Shown: in pieces, positions 54,996 to 63,053 of the stretch
Numbering within the stretch: the first letter of the stretch is position 1
How the letters are laid out: each line of letters opens with the position of its first letter
Assembly (NCBI GenBank): GCA_045110515.1
Contig: JBGCGD010000005.1
Coordinates: 54,621 to 118,620 of the forward strand
Length of the DNA stretch: 64,000 nucleotides
Direction: 5' to 3'
From: Granulosicoccus sp045110515
Lineage (GTDB): Bacteria; Pseudomonadota; Gammaproteobacteria; Granulosicoccales; Granulosicoccaceae
Program-made: the position numbers and the translations under genes
Notes under the pieces: generated by a model
Told to the model about the DNA's origin: nothing
Databases searched by the model: none
The model's input: only the letters and a program-made list of their open reading frames with translations

Positions 54996-56234
54996 ATGAA
55001 AACCTTAGTTAAAGGCACTCTACTCGGTGCCATGATGATCAGCGGTTCATCCGCTGTATACGCTGGTTGTGGCATCGAAGAAGGCCGTATCAGCATCGTG
55101 GGCAATGAATTCCCAGCTATCCAGACGGTTGCAGCCGGTGCTGTGGCCTGTGCAGGCGACGGCGTAGAAGCGACTGCCAACCTGACAGCTGATCACCAGA
55201 AAATCAACGTTGCTGGTATGCAGGGCAACCCGGCTGAATACACATCGGCCATTATCGCGAATTCATCCATCGTTGCTTTGATGAACGAAGACGTAATCCG
55301 TCCACTCGACGACTTAATCGCAGAGCACGGTCAAGATATCCCGAAGAACCAGCTGATCACTATCAACGGTAAAGTCATGGCGGTTGCGTTCATGGCGAAT
55401 GCCCAGCATCTGGCCTATCGCAAAGACGTACTGGCCGATTTAGGTATCGAGCCTCCTAAAAGCTACGAAGAAATGCTCGATGCAGCTGAGAAAGTTCGTG
55501 CAGCCGGTGCTTCTGAGTACCCACTGGGCGGTGCCTACAAAGCTGGTTGGAACCTGGCTCAGGAATTCGTCAACATGTATATCGGCCACGGTGGTGAGTT
55601 CTACCAGCCAGGGTCTGCAGTACCTGCTATCAACAACGAGCAGGGCGTTGCTGCACTCGAAATGATGAAAAGCCTTAGTGCATACATGAACCCTGATTAC
55701 CTGACTCATGATTCCAACGGCACGGGTGCTGAGATGGAAGCCGGTAACGTCATCATGATGAACATGTGGGGTTCTCGTATTGGTAAATTACAAGACGACG
55801 AAGGTGCGCCACCGGAAATCGCTTCAAACATCGAAGTTGGTGGTCCTCTAATGGTCGCTGATTCAGGCACTCCTGCAACTACACTATGGTGGGACGGATG
55901 GACTGTTGCTAAAAACATCTCTGATGCCGATGCAGTCGCGACATTCCTGGCAATGAAAAACGGCATTAGCCCGTCCATTCTTAACGAAGAGACTATGGGT
56001 CAAGCTGTATGGATGATCGATGGTTACGAGCCAGCGCCAGTTAACCAAGGTGTTTTCGCGTCAATTGCTGCCGGATCAACAGCGTATCCAATGCTGCCAT
56101 ACCACGGCCTGATGCACACTGCGCTGGGCAACGAAATTGCTGATTTCCTAACTGGCAAAGAAGACGCAGCCACTACATTGGCTGACATCGAAGCAGCCTA
56201 CACAACCGCTGCAACAGAAAAGGGCTTTCTGTAA
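54996..56234 (+). CDS. Carbohydrate ABC transporter substrate-binding protein (CUT1 type)
   Basis: A 412-residue periplasmic binding protein of the sugar-type (SBP_bac_1/COG1653) family, from ATG 54996 with a GAGGAAGG ribosome-binding site. The signal peptide ends VYA|GCGI, leaving a cysteine pair near the mature N-terminus. Later landmarks are AYRKDVLADLGIEPPKSYEEML and AMKNGISPS. It is the first gene of a complete importer (permeases 56347 and 57372, ATPase 58262). A strong terminator-like hairpin between it and the permeases should allow high expression of the binding protein. The sugar or polyol is unknown. Confidence 0.9.
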   Translation: MKTLVKGTLLGAMMISGSSAVYAGCGIEEGRISIVGNEFPAIQTVAAGAVACAGDGVEATANLTADHQKINVAGMQGNPAEYTSAIIANSSIVALMNEDVIRPLDDLIAEHGQDIPKNQLITINGKVMAVAFMANAQHLAYRKDVLADLGIEPPKSYEEMLDAAEKVRAAGASEYPLGGAYKAGWNLAQEFVNMYIGHGGEFYQPGSAVPAINNEQGVAALEMMKSLSAYMNPDYLTHDSNGTGAEMEAGNVIMMNMWGSRIGKLQDDEGAPPEIASNIEVGGPLMVADSGTPATTLWWDGWTVAKNISDADAVATFLAMKNGISPSILNEETMGQAVWMIDGYEPAPVNQGVFASIAAGSTAYPMLPYHGLMHTALGNEIADFLTGKEDAATTLADIEAAYTTAATEKGFL

Positions 56235-56274
56235 GTAAAGTCATTGGTTGGATAACGTAATTATCCAGTACCCG

Positions 56275-56325
56275 AAACCTCCAGTCACAGCTAATTGAAA
56301 TATTTACCTGTGCTGGAGGTTTTTT
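56275..56325 (+). terminator. Intra-operon terminator/attenuating hairpin
   Basis: AAACCTCCAG and CACAG (56275-56290) pair with CTGTG and CTGGAGGTTT on the right arm around a 17-base loop, with one bulged T, followed by TTTTTT. It lies between the binding-protein gene and the first permease, so part of the transcripts should end here. Confidence 0.8.
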
Positions 56326-56346
56326 ATTTGGATTAACCGGTCTTCC

Positions 56347-57375
56347 ATGAAACACAAGACATTTTTTTGGTTCGTCCTGCCAACATCATTGGCAATGCTG
56401 CTCTTTATTGCTCTACCGATAATTTCGGTGGTTATGCAGTCTGTCTATGCACCTCACGAGCAGGTTATTATTGAAGTAGAAAACTGCGACATCTTTGGTT
56501 GTAAGAAATCGACCATGGTCGACCAGGATGCAACCCGTGAGCTTCGCGAAGCTGAGCCGCTGGGTCGCTTTGTGGGGACCGATATCTACACGAATCGGAA
56601 TCATCTTGCGACTACAGAGGTGGGTATTGCCTGGCAGAATTCCTCGTCAGTGGGGGAGCTCTTTGCCGAAATAATGAACCTGCCGTTTTATCGCGCGCTG
56701 GCTTTTACACTGACCTTTACGTTTGTCGTTACACCGCTTGTTCTAATACTGGGTTTCATAATCGCTGTGGCGGTTAACAGCATTCCCAGTGTTTTGCGAG
56801 GACCAACGATTTTCCTATCGTTGCTTCCCATGATTATCACACCGTTGATTGGATCGTTGATTCTGTTCTGGATGATAGATTCCCGAGGCATCATCGGTAC
56901 ACTTCTGCAACATTTAGCAGGTGATCCTAATTTATCGTTGAAGGCTTCAACACCGTTAACGTGGGCCACACTCATGTTTTACGGTGTGTGGCATGCGGCG
57001 CCTTTCGCCTTTGTCGTCTACTACGCCGGGCTGCAAAGTGTTCCTAAAGACACCTTAGAATCTGCAATGATTGATGGAGCATCGCGTTGGCAGCAAGTGC
57101 GCTACGTCATCTTGCCTCACCTTGTGCCGTTGACAACATTTATAGCGCTTATGCAGCTGATGGATAACTTTAGGGTGTTTGAGCCTATTGTGGGCTTCAA
57201 TGCCTCGGCTCATGCGCAATCGTTATCCTCCTTTATTTACGATGATCTTGGCGGTGAGACGCGTCTATTGTCCTCTGCCGCAGCAACCTCAGTTTTGACC
57301 ATAGTAGGAATCTCGGTGCTGCTTGCGCCAGTACTTGTCCGGACATGGCGAGAATTTGGGAGGACGAAAAAATGA
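56347..57375 (+). CDS. Sugar ABC transporter permease (MalF/UgpA type)
   Basis: A 342-residue inner-membrane permease. One N-terminal membrane helix is followed by a soluble loop of about 80 residues (CDIFGCKKSTMVDQDATREL) and then the BPD_transp_1 domain. The EAA loop is LESAMIDGASRWQQVRYVILPHLVP near residue 238. It pairs with the next permease, whose ATG overlaps this stop codon. The enlarged first periplasmic loop is unusual for this length. Confidence 0.9.
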   Translation: MKHKTFFWFVLPTSLAMLLFIALPIISVVMQSVYAPHEQVIIEVENCDIFGCKKSTMVDQDATRELREAEPLGRFVGTDIYTNRNHLATTEVGIAWQNSSSVGELFAEIMNLPFYRALAFTLTFTFVVTPLVLILGFIIAVAVNSIPSVLRGPTIFLSLLPMIITPLIGSLILFWMIDSRGIIGTLLQHLAGDPNLSLKASTPLTWATLMFYGVWHAAPFAFVVYYAGLQSVPKDTLESAMIDGASRWQQVRYVILPHLVPLTTFIALMQLMDNFRVFEPIVGFNASAHAQSLSSFIYDDLGGETRLLSSAAATSVLTIVGISVLLAPVLVRTWREFGRTKK

Positions 57376-58256
57376 GTTCATCTGTAGCTGAGCGCCGATC
57401 CCCTTTACTCAAATTTTTTGCCTGGTCATTTCTCATCTCATGGCTTGTGCTTGCCGCTTTTCCATTCTTCTGGACGTTTTGGGGGTCGTTTAAAGTTGAA
57501 GGGGACTTTTTCTCTAAAGCCGACTGGACGTGGGCCATATTCGGCCACTTAACGCAAGCAGAAACGGGCGGGGCGTTTACTGGCGACGGATATCACGGGG
57601 CGTGGATACAAGAAGAGTTTTGGCGAGCTGCGCTCAACACGCTTATTGTCGTCGTGTGCGTTGTTGGTATTTCGCTCACCATTGGCACCCTAGGCGGATA
57701 TGCGCTCAGTCGCTCAAGCTACAACTATGCTTTCTGGTTGCTCATCATTGCTTTGATGTTTAGAGCTCTACCTCAGATTACATTGGTGTCCGGTTATCTA
57801 TTGCCATTTTATGAATGGAATTTATGGGGGAAATTGCCCACGGCTATTATTGTGCTTGTGGCTATCAATCAACCTTTCACACTATGGATGCTGACTTCTT
57901 TTTTCAAAAACATCCCTAAAGACCTAGATGAAAGTGCCATGGTAGATGGGTGTACTCACTTCCAGGCTTTTCGTCACGTCATCATCCCCGTGATGTGGCC
58001 GGGAGTTATTACAACCGGGCTTTTCTCTTTGTTGTTGGCCTACAACGATTTCGCGGTGACAGCCATGATTTTGTCTAAAGAGAATCAAACAATGGTTCCG
58101 AAGATAGCGAGCTTTTTAGGAACAACTCAGACTAAGGGTAATGTCATGTTTGCGGTTGCGTCAGTGGTTTCAGTGACTGCACCGCTTTTCGTACTGGTGA
58201 TGTTTTTCCAACGCCAGATAGTAAGTGGATTAACTGCAGGCGCGGTGAAAGGATAG
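57372..58256 (+). CDS. Sugar ABC transporter permease (MalG/UgpE type)
   Basis: A 294-residue permease from ATG 57372, which overlaps the previous stop (ATGA) and has GAGGA upstream; the in-frame start at 57345 lies inside the previous gene. Six membrane segments and the EAA loop DESAMVDGCTHFQAFRHVIIPVMWP (near residue 195) are visible. It forms the heterodimeric channel with the preceding permease. Translation is coupled in this operon, with the ATPase gene starting five bases on. Confidence 0.92.
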   Translation: MSSSVAERRSPLLKFFAWSFLISWLVLAAFPFFWTFWGSFKVEGDFFSKADWTWAIFGHLTQAETGGAFTGDGYHGAWIQEEFWRAALNTLIVVVCVVGISLTIGTLGGYALSRSSYNYAFWLLIIALMFRALPQITLVSGYLLPFYEWNLWGKLPTAIIVLVAINQPFTLWMLTSFFKNIPKDLDESAMVDGCTHFQAFRHVIIPVMWPGVITTGLFSLLLAYNDFAVTAMILSKENQTMVPKIASFLGTTQTKGNVMFAVASVVSVTAPLFVLVMFFQRQIVSGLTAGAVKG

Positions 58257-58261
58257 GTTCA

Positions 58262-59311
58262 ATGGCCAGTATCACACTGAAAAATGTAAACAAGCGTTGG
58301 GGATCTTTCGTCGGCGTTAAAGATTTCGATTTAGAGATCGCTGACAAAGAGTTTTTGGTACTACTAGGGCCGTCTGGTTGTGGAAAAACAACCACGATGC
58401 GAATGATCGCAGGCTTAGAGGATGTTACCGAGGGTGAAATTTTTATCGGTGGCAGAAAGGTGAATAACCTTGAGCCCAAAGACCGCGACATCGCCATGGT
58501 CTTCCAATCGTATGGTTTATATCCAAACATGACTGTCTGGGAAAACATACGTTTTCCACTAAAAATTCGCAATGTCGATCCTGCCACTCACCAAGAGAGA
58601 GTTCAGAGGGCCGTCGACATGGTTGAACTGCACGACTTTGTGCATAGGCGGCCTGCAGCGTTGTCTGGTGGACAACGTCAACGTGTTGCTCTAGCCAGAG
58701 CTATCGTTCGAGAGCCTACCGTATTCTTAATGGATGAGCCTCTATCAAATTTGGATGCAAAGTTAAGAGTCTCTACTCGGGCTCAAATAAAAAATTTGCA
58801 GCACGAACTGCAGACAACCACCATTTATGTAACGCACGATCAAATTGAAGCCATGACATTGGCTGATAGAGTAGTGGTTATGAATCAAGGTATTGTTCAG
58901 CAAGTAGCAACGCCCCGTGAAATTTATGACATGCCGGCAAACACGTTTGTCGCAGGGTTTATGGGAACACCGGCAATGAACCTTATCGATGGCGAACTCA
59001 ACAATGGCGTGTTCAAAGCCGACAACATTGAGATCGCAGGATTAAGTACTGAAACCAATGGAGTGGTAACACTTGGTTTCCGTGCTGAAGATGCCTCCCT
59101 GAGTGATAGTGCAGCGCAAATGAATGCTGCGGTTTATTCTATGGAGCTCTTGGGTGAAGCATCTATGGTCACAGTCAGAGCGGGTGGTGCCATCGTCTCT
59201 GTAAAAGCTGATAAAGACTACATGGCTGATATTGGCGATACTATTCATGCTTCTATTCCACCGGCAATTTGTCACTTGTTTGATAAAACAACCGGTGAAA
59301 GACTGACGTAG
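58262..59311 (+). CDS. Sugar ABC transporter ATP-binding protein (MalK/UgpC type)
   Basis: A 349-residue ATPase of the CUT1 family. Walker A GPSGCGKTT, Q-loop VFQSYGLYPNM, signature LSGGQRQRVALARAI, Walker B VFLMDEPLSNLDAKLR and H-loop VTHDQIEAM are intact; the C-terminal TOBE-type domain (about residues 235-345) is of the UgpC kind. It completes the importer that begins at 54996. The downstream gene (59314), read in the same direction two bases later, is a decayed SnoaL-like gene probably once in the operon. Confidence 0.93.
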   Translation: MASITLKNVNKRWGSFVGVKDFDLEIADKEFLVLLGPSGCGKTTTMRMIAGLEDVTEGEIFIGGRKVNNLEPKDRDIAMVFQSYGLYPNMTVWENIRFPLKIRNVDPATHQERVQRAVDMVELHDFVHRRPAALSGGQRQRVALARAIVREPTVFLMDEPLSNLDAKLRVSTRAQIKNLQHELQTTTIYVTHDQIEAMTLADRVVVMNQGIVQQVATPREIYDMPANTFVAGFMGTPAMNLIDGELNNGVFKADNIEIAGLSTETNGVVTLGFRAEDASLSDSAAQMNAAVYSMELLGEASMVTVRAGGAIVSVKADKDYMADIGDTIHASIPPAICHLFDKTTGERLT

Positions 59312-59313
59312 TA

Positions 59314-59797
59314 GTGACTAGCCGGACGGATAACGCTTCAAAGAAGTGGGCAAGCCTGCCTGACTACATCATCGGCATCACCAAAGAGATCTGGGAAGAT
59401 AAGGGTATTGCAACCCTTAATCAGTATTACGCCCAAGATATTCCCATGAGATTTCCATCGGGTTTAATGGTTGGAAATCAGTCGGTCATAGCCGGCACAC
59501 TTGCTACATTGGCAGAATTCCCCGACCGACAATATGACAACGGGCACGCATTCCGGCCATGGATATTTTGGAAAAGCCACTGGCAAGAAATACCGGGCGC
59601 GTGCTATCGCCGACTGCGCTGTTAAAGATAACGTTATCTTCGATGAGTGGCTAATAAGAGATACCGCGCTTATCGTGAAGCAATTGGGTATGAAACCAAA
59701 ACGCTTTGCTAGAGACCTCATTGCTCGAGAAGGAGGCGCTGAGAACTGCGTTAGACCATTCACGCCAGAACAAGACAGTGACGACATTTGCCGTTAA
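59314..59797 (+). pseudogene. Frameshifted and 3'-truncated SnoaL-like (ester cyclase) gene
   Basis: The first frame (from GTG 59314) reads LPDYIIGITKEIWEDKGIATL to TLAEFPDRQ at about 59532; the match then resumes one frame over from GTHSGHGYFGK (59543) to REGGAENCVRPFTP. Both parts belong to one SnoaL-like/NTF2-fold family, but about 20-25 codons that normally lie between are missing, and the deletion is not a multiple of three. The C-terminal half of the two-domain protein is also absent and the sequence passes into an OmpA-like fragment near 59775. It is non-functional. Position suggests it was the last gene of the sugar ABC operon. Confidence 0.78.
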
Positions 59798-60582
59798 TGA
59801 TAGAAATAATGGTGGTCAGCAATTGACATTGGGCGTCGATGTTTCTCGACAGCTCTCACTGGAGTTGCATTCTGCTGATTTAGGCGCTGCCGGCTTGTCA
59901 CCAGAGGGCGGTATTAACTACAACATGCATGGAGCAAATGCACTTATATACGCAGGTAAAAACCGACACAACTATAAGCGAGCAGGCTTTACCGGTTACG
60001 GTCGTGTAGGGTATGGCGTCATGGAAAGCAGTGCTGCTGGAAAAATCCCGTATAGACAGGAAGAATCAAACCATTTTCTCATTGGAGCAGGTTTGGAATA
60101 TATGACACCAGTGGGATTTGGTTTTCGGGCTGACGTAGTGTCGTATGAAGATGATGCGCAATATGCTCAGTTGGCTATCGTCTATCGAATGGGATCACCT
60201 ATGCGTCAGCGTGGCGGTGTAGTTGTGGAGTCGGGCTCCGACTCGCCCACTAACAATACTTCAGAGCCTTTGCTTCAAGCAGCTATTGCTGTCTCTCAAG
60301 AGCTTAGTGCGTGCACAATGGAGGCGTCTAGAGAAGGCAATCTGTACTTTAACACCAACTCAGTGGTTATGAGTGATGAAGATAGGCAACTGCTGAGTTC
60401 GGTAGCTCAAAGAATGAAGAGTTGCGACAATCTGAAACTAGCCATTACGGCTCATACTGATGAAACCGGAACTACTCGGTATAACGACAAATTGTCAAAG
60501 CGAAGAGCCAGTGTTGTTGCGCCTAACTCCACTCGTGAGTGGTCGCAGGCTGAATCGACGTGTCCAAATGGAATTTCACTGA
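59775..60582 (+). pseudogene. Degraded OmpA-family gene fragment
   Basis: The fragment starts inside the preceding decayed gene with no signal peptide or start of its own; the frame is open from 59706 to 60599. It has a beta-barrel-like part (QLTLGVDVSRQLSLELHSADL to QYAQLAIVYRMG) and an OmpA-like peptidoglycan-binding domain (LYFNTNSVVMSDEDRQLL, AITAHTDETGTTRYNDKLSKRRA). After RRASVV about 25 residues of the usual domain are missing, then APNSTRE, then one extra T shifts the frame; GRRLNRRVQMEFH with a TGA at 60580 follows in the next frame. This is an OmpA C-terminus. The N-terminus, an internal part and the frame are lost. Confidence 0.7.
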
Positions 60583-60595
60583 ATTCATTAGGCCT

Positions 60596-61900
60596 TTAAC
60601 TTAGAGTGTCAAGTAGTGCCATCAATGCGATGGCTACGAAGTACATCGGGATAACATAAGGCCAATTGTGAATAGCCCCTTGCCAGGCTGAGATTCCATA
60701 TCGACCTTGGAATATCAGATTGGTACCTGACAAGGGGCTTGATGCGTTTCCCAGCCCCCATGAGAAAAGGTAAGTCATTGCCAGCAATTCAGGGTCTGGG
60801 TTGATAGGCAACAGTAACGGTGTGAGTACGGATATTTGTATCACCGGATGAATTCCAATACCTGCGATTAAAATCATTGCGGCAAGGGTTAGGCAAGCTG
60901 TGCTTAGTGTGTATTCGGTCAACGATATTTGAAAATTGCTGATCGATAAAAATGCGGTAAGCCCAGTCGCGAGCACGCCGGCAGATATAAAAAGAAGTAG
61001 TTCATTAGCACTGCCTGGAAGTCCCGATACAACGTGTTTTTTCAAGCGTAGCGAACCTTTGCCCAATCCCAGTCTGTAAATCATGACAGCTGCAGTTAGC
61101 AGCAAGGCTGAAAAAGATATAACAACTAAGATGGGCAGCGCAGGGACGAGCGCCTGAGTTACTACTACAGTGACAGTCAGGGCTATCGGTAACCATAATT
61201 TGGAGGCTGAAAGAGGATAGCCTGTAAATCGGCTCACTCTGTCAGGGTGCCGGATGATAGCAATGAAATACATGCTGATGATAGTGAGTACCATCAGTGG
61301 TAGTCCTGTTAGCATGACTGCGATCAAACTGACATTGTCGACAAGGGTGAGTACCAATGCGGTTGCGCCAAAATAAGGCGACCAACTGGAACATGCGCAG
61401 AATACTCTTGTCATAGAGCGTGCTGTAAATAAATCTATCGGTTGTTCCTTGTCTATTCGATCGCACATCATGATGGGCGCAGAGATATTGATGACTGATC
61501 CGAATAGGCCTAACCCGATTAGTGTTTTTAAGTAGGGCTTCGCGCCGGTGGGTAGTTTGCCTTGGGTGAGCTCTAGGTCGAGTATCAGCTTCAAGAAGCC
61601 TACTGACATGATCATGCTCAATAGAAATGTGTTTCGTGAAAACGTTTCGATGAGGCTGAAAGATCCGCCTTTAGCGTACGCGTATATCAGTAGCGACGCA
61701 CCAATAGAAAATAAAATGCTTACCTGGATTTTGGCACTGAAACGCAGTGTGGAAAAAAGCAGTAGGGCTGCTGATACTGCGAGGCCACCAGCAGCTGCAT
61801 CCAGAGCGATCGTGGGAATTAATTTTTGTGTGCTACCGAATACTCGTACCAAGAGCATGGCAAAAAGCAAGTAGCCAGCAATATGAATACGAGCCGACAC
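60596..61900 (-). CDS. Polytopic inner-membrane transporter-like protein
   Basis: A 434-residue very hydrophobic protein with about eleven or twelve membrane segments. GSVINISAPIMMCDRI and the later FSWGLGNASSPLSGTNLIFQG, two short re-entrant-like motifs in each half, recall ion-coupled permeases of the IT superfamily (DctM/SLC13/ArsB-like), but I cannot place it in a named family. The start is a GTG at 61900 with no clear ribosome-binding site; MLLVRVF from an ATG 14 codons on is possible. No binding-protein partner adjoins. Transport function is inferred. Confidence 0.65.
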   Translation of the reverse strand: MSARIHIAGYLLFAMLLVRVFGSTQKLIPTIALDAAAGGLAVSAALLLFSTLRFSAKIQVSILFSIGASLLIYAYAKGGSFSLIETFSRNTFLLSMIMSVGFLKLILDLELTQGKLPTGAKPYLKTLIGLGLFGSVINISAPIMMCDRIDKEQPIDLFTARSMTRVFCACSSWSPYFGATALVLTLVDNVSLIAVMLTGLPLMVLTIISMYFIAIIRHPDRVSRFTGYPLSASKLWLPIALTVTVVVTQALVPALPILVVISFSALLLTAAVMIYRLGLGKGSLRLKKHVVSGLPGSANELLLFISAGVLATGLTAFLSISNFQISLTEYTLSTACLTLAAMILIAGIGIHPVIQISVLTPLLLPINPDPELLAMTYLFSWGLGNASSPLSGTNLIFQGRYGISAWQGAIHNWPYVIPMYFVAIALMALLDTLS

Positions 61901-61928
61901 AGTTAGCCAGGTTCTGCAACGGAGAAAC

Positions 61929-62165
61929 TTACTCCGCTTTCTTGACCCGAATTTTCGAGCCTGAAACGTCCGTGCCGTTGAGAGTTTTCATGGCTGCTTT
62001 AGCCTCACCAGGCTTAGGCATTTCTACAAAGCCAAACCCTTTGGATATACCGGTTTTGCCGTCCATGACGACTGTGCAAGATTGAACGCTACCGTGTGTT
62101 TCAAAGAGTTCTCGGACGTTTTCTTCAGTGAGATCGCGGGCAAGGTTTCGGACTAGCAATTTCAT
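61929..62165 (-). CDS. RRM-domain RNA-binding protein
   Basis: A 78-residue single RNA-recognition-motif protein. RNP2 is LLVRNLA at the N-terminus and RNP1 is KGFGFVEM near residue 42; the ends match bacterial Rbp-type proteins (LNGTDVSGSKIRVKKAE). It binds single-stranded RNA, and in bacteria members are often cold-induced; no cold-box is evident here. It lies 28 bases upstream of the transporter-like gene on the same strand. Confidence 0.93.
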   Translation of the reverse strand: MKLLVRNLARDLTEENVRELFETHGSVQSCTVVMDGKTGISKGFGFVEMPKPGEAKAAMKTLNGTDVSGSKIRVKKAE

Positions 62166-62209
62166 AGAAGAGTTTTCTCGTTAATGTAATGTTCAAGTGT
62201 ATCCGATGT

Positions 62210-62824
62210 TTATTTGGCCTGCTCTTTATTCGGCGTGACATTCCCGCCCAGTTCTAAAATTCTCTTGGTTAGCGTTTCAAGGGCTGATTTTGGTACCGCT
62301 AGTTGTAAAGTGACTTGATCTGTAAATTTCTTATCCCGTACCTCAATATCTGTCGAGCGGAGCCAGTGTTCCAGTGAGCTCAACTGGGAATAGGGAAGGA
62401 CAACCGAGTGTTCAACTAGGATGAACCGGGTGCGCGTTTCCAAATTTTGCAAGGCAGAACTTACACATTGGGTGTACGCGCGAACCAGTCCACCCGCACC
62501 GAGTTTCACACCACCGAAAAATCGCGTGACCACGACGACGATATTACCCAGATCAGAATGAAGGAGGACATTTAGCATCGGTTTGCCGGCGGTACCTTTG
62601 GGTTCTCCATCATCACTTTGATCCTGGTGGTACACATTATTGGGTGATTCGGCCACCATGGCCCAACAATGATGATTGGCATCTGGAAATTCTGTACGGA
62701 TGGCTTCGATGGCTGCCAAAGCGTCACTTTTACTCGTCACGGGTACCACCGTGGTGATGAAGCGGCTACGCTTTATTTCAAGCTCAAAACGTTGTTGCGA
62801 GTTGGGTACATTGAATCGATCCAT
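62210..62824 (-). CDS. yigZ: YigZ/IMPACT-family protein
   Basis: A 204-residue member of the YigZ/IMPACT family from ATG 62824; a GTG at 62866 would add 14 residues. FELEIKRSRFITTVVPV, then HHCWAM, DDGEPKGTAGKPML and VVVTRFFGGVKLGAGGLVRAY are the family's hallmark segments of the UPF0029 N-terminal domain; a shorter C-terminal domain follows. IMPACT relatives modulate translation via Gcn2 in eukaryotes; the bacterial role is poorly defined. It stands next to the RRM gene on the same strand with 44 bases between. Confidence 0.9.
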   Translation of the reverse strand: MDRFNVPNSQQRFELEIKRSRFITTVVPVTSKSDALAAIEAIRTEFPDANHHCWAMVAESPNNVYHQDQSDDGEPKGTAGKPMLNVLLHSDLGNIVVVVTRFFGGVKLGAGGLVRAYTQCVSSALQNLETRTRFILVEHSVVLPYSQLSSLEHWLRSTDIEVRDKKFTDQVTLQLAVPKSALETLTKRILELGGNVTPNKEQAK

Positions 62825-62897
62825 ACCGGCATGGTACGTAATTCTGGCGTGCTTGAGTGGCTTCACTTAGATTGGTCCGACGTGGCACAATCATGAT

Positions 62898-63041
62898 ATG
62901 GATAACAGCTCTACCCCTACATGGGATATCGATTTCTATAGCGATGAGGTCATTAAAGACCCGTTTCCCGTTTATGAGCGGCTGAGAGAGCTAGGCCCAG
63001 TCGTCTATTCACCGCAGAACGAACTCGTACTTGATATATAG
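62898..63041 (+). pseudogene. Cytochrome P450 N-terminal stub
   Basis: ATG 62898 opens a 47-residue frame, ending in TAG at 63039, with the N-terminal pattern of soluble bacterial P450s: WDIDFYSDEVIKDPFPVYERLRELGPVVY. The rest of a P450 (about 350 residues with the haem Cys loop) is absent, and the sulfatase starts 12 bases later. It looks like the remnant of a deleted gene whose 5' end is now fused to the sulfatase region. It is divergent from the YigZ gene, so it may still donate promoter or leader sequence to the sulfatase. Confidence 0.65.
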
Positions 63042-63053
63042 AGAGACAAACAC

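Noticed and set aside
59706..60599. Intact novel OmpA-like protein
   Set aside because: The N-terminus overlaps a SnoaL-like remnant, and the OmpA domain ends in the wrong frame, with its true C-terminus (GRRLNRRVQMEF) in the next frame.
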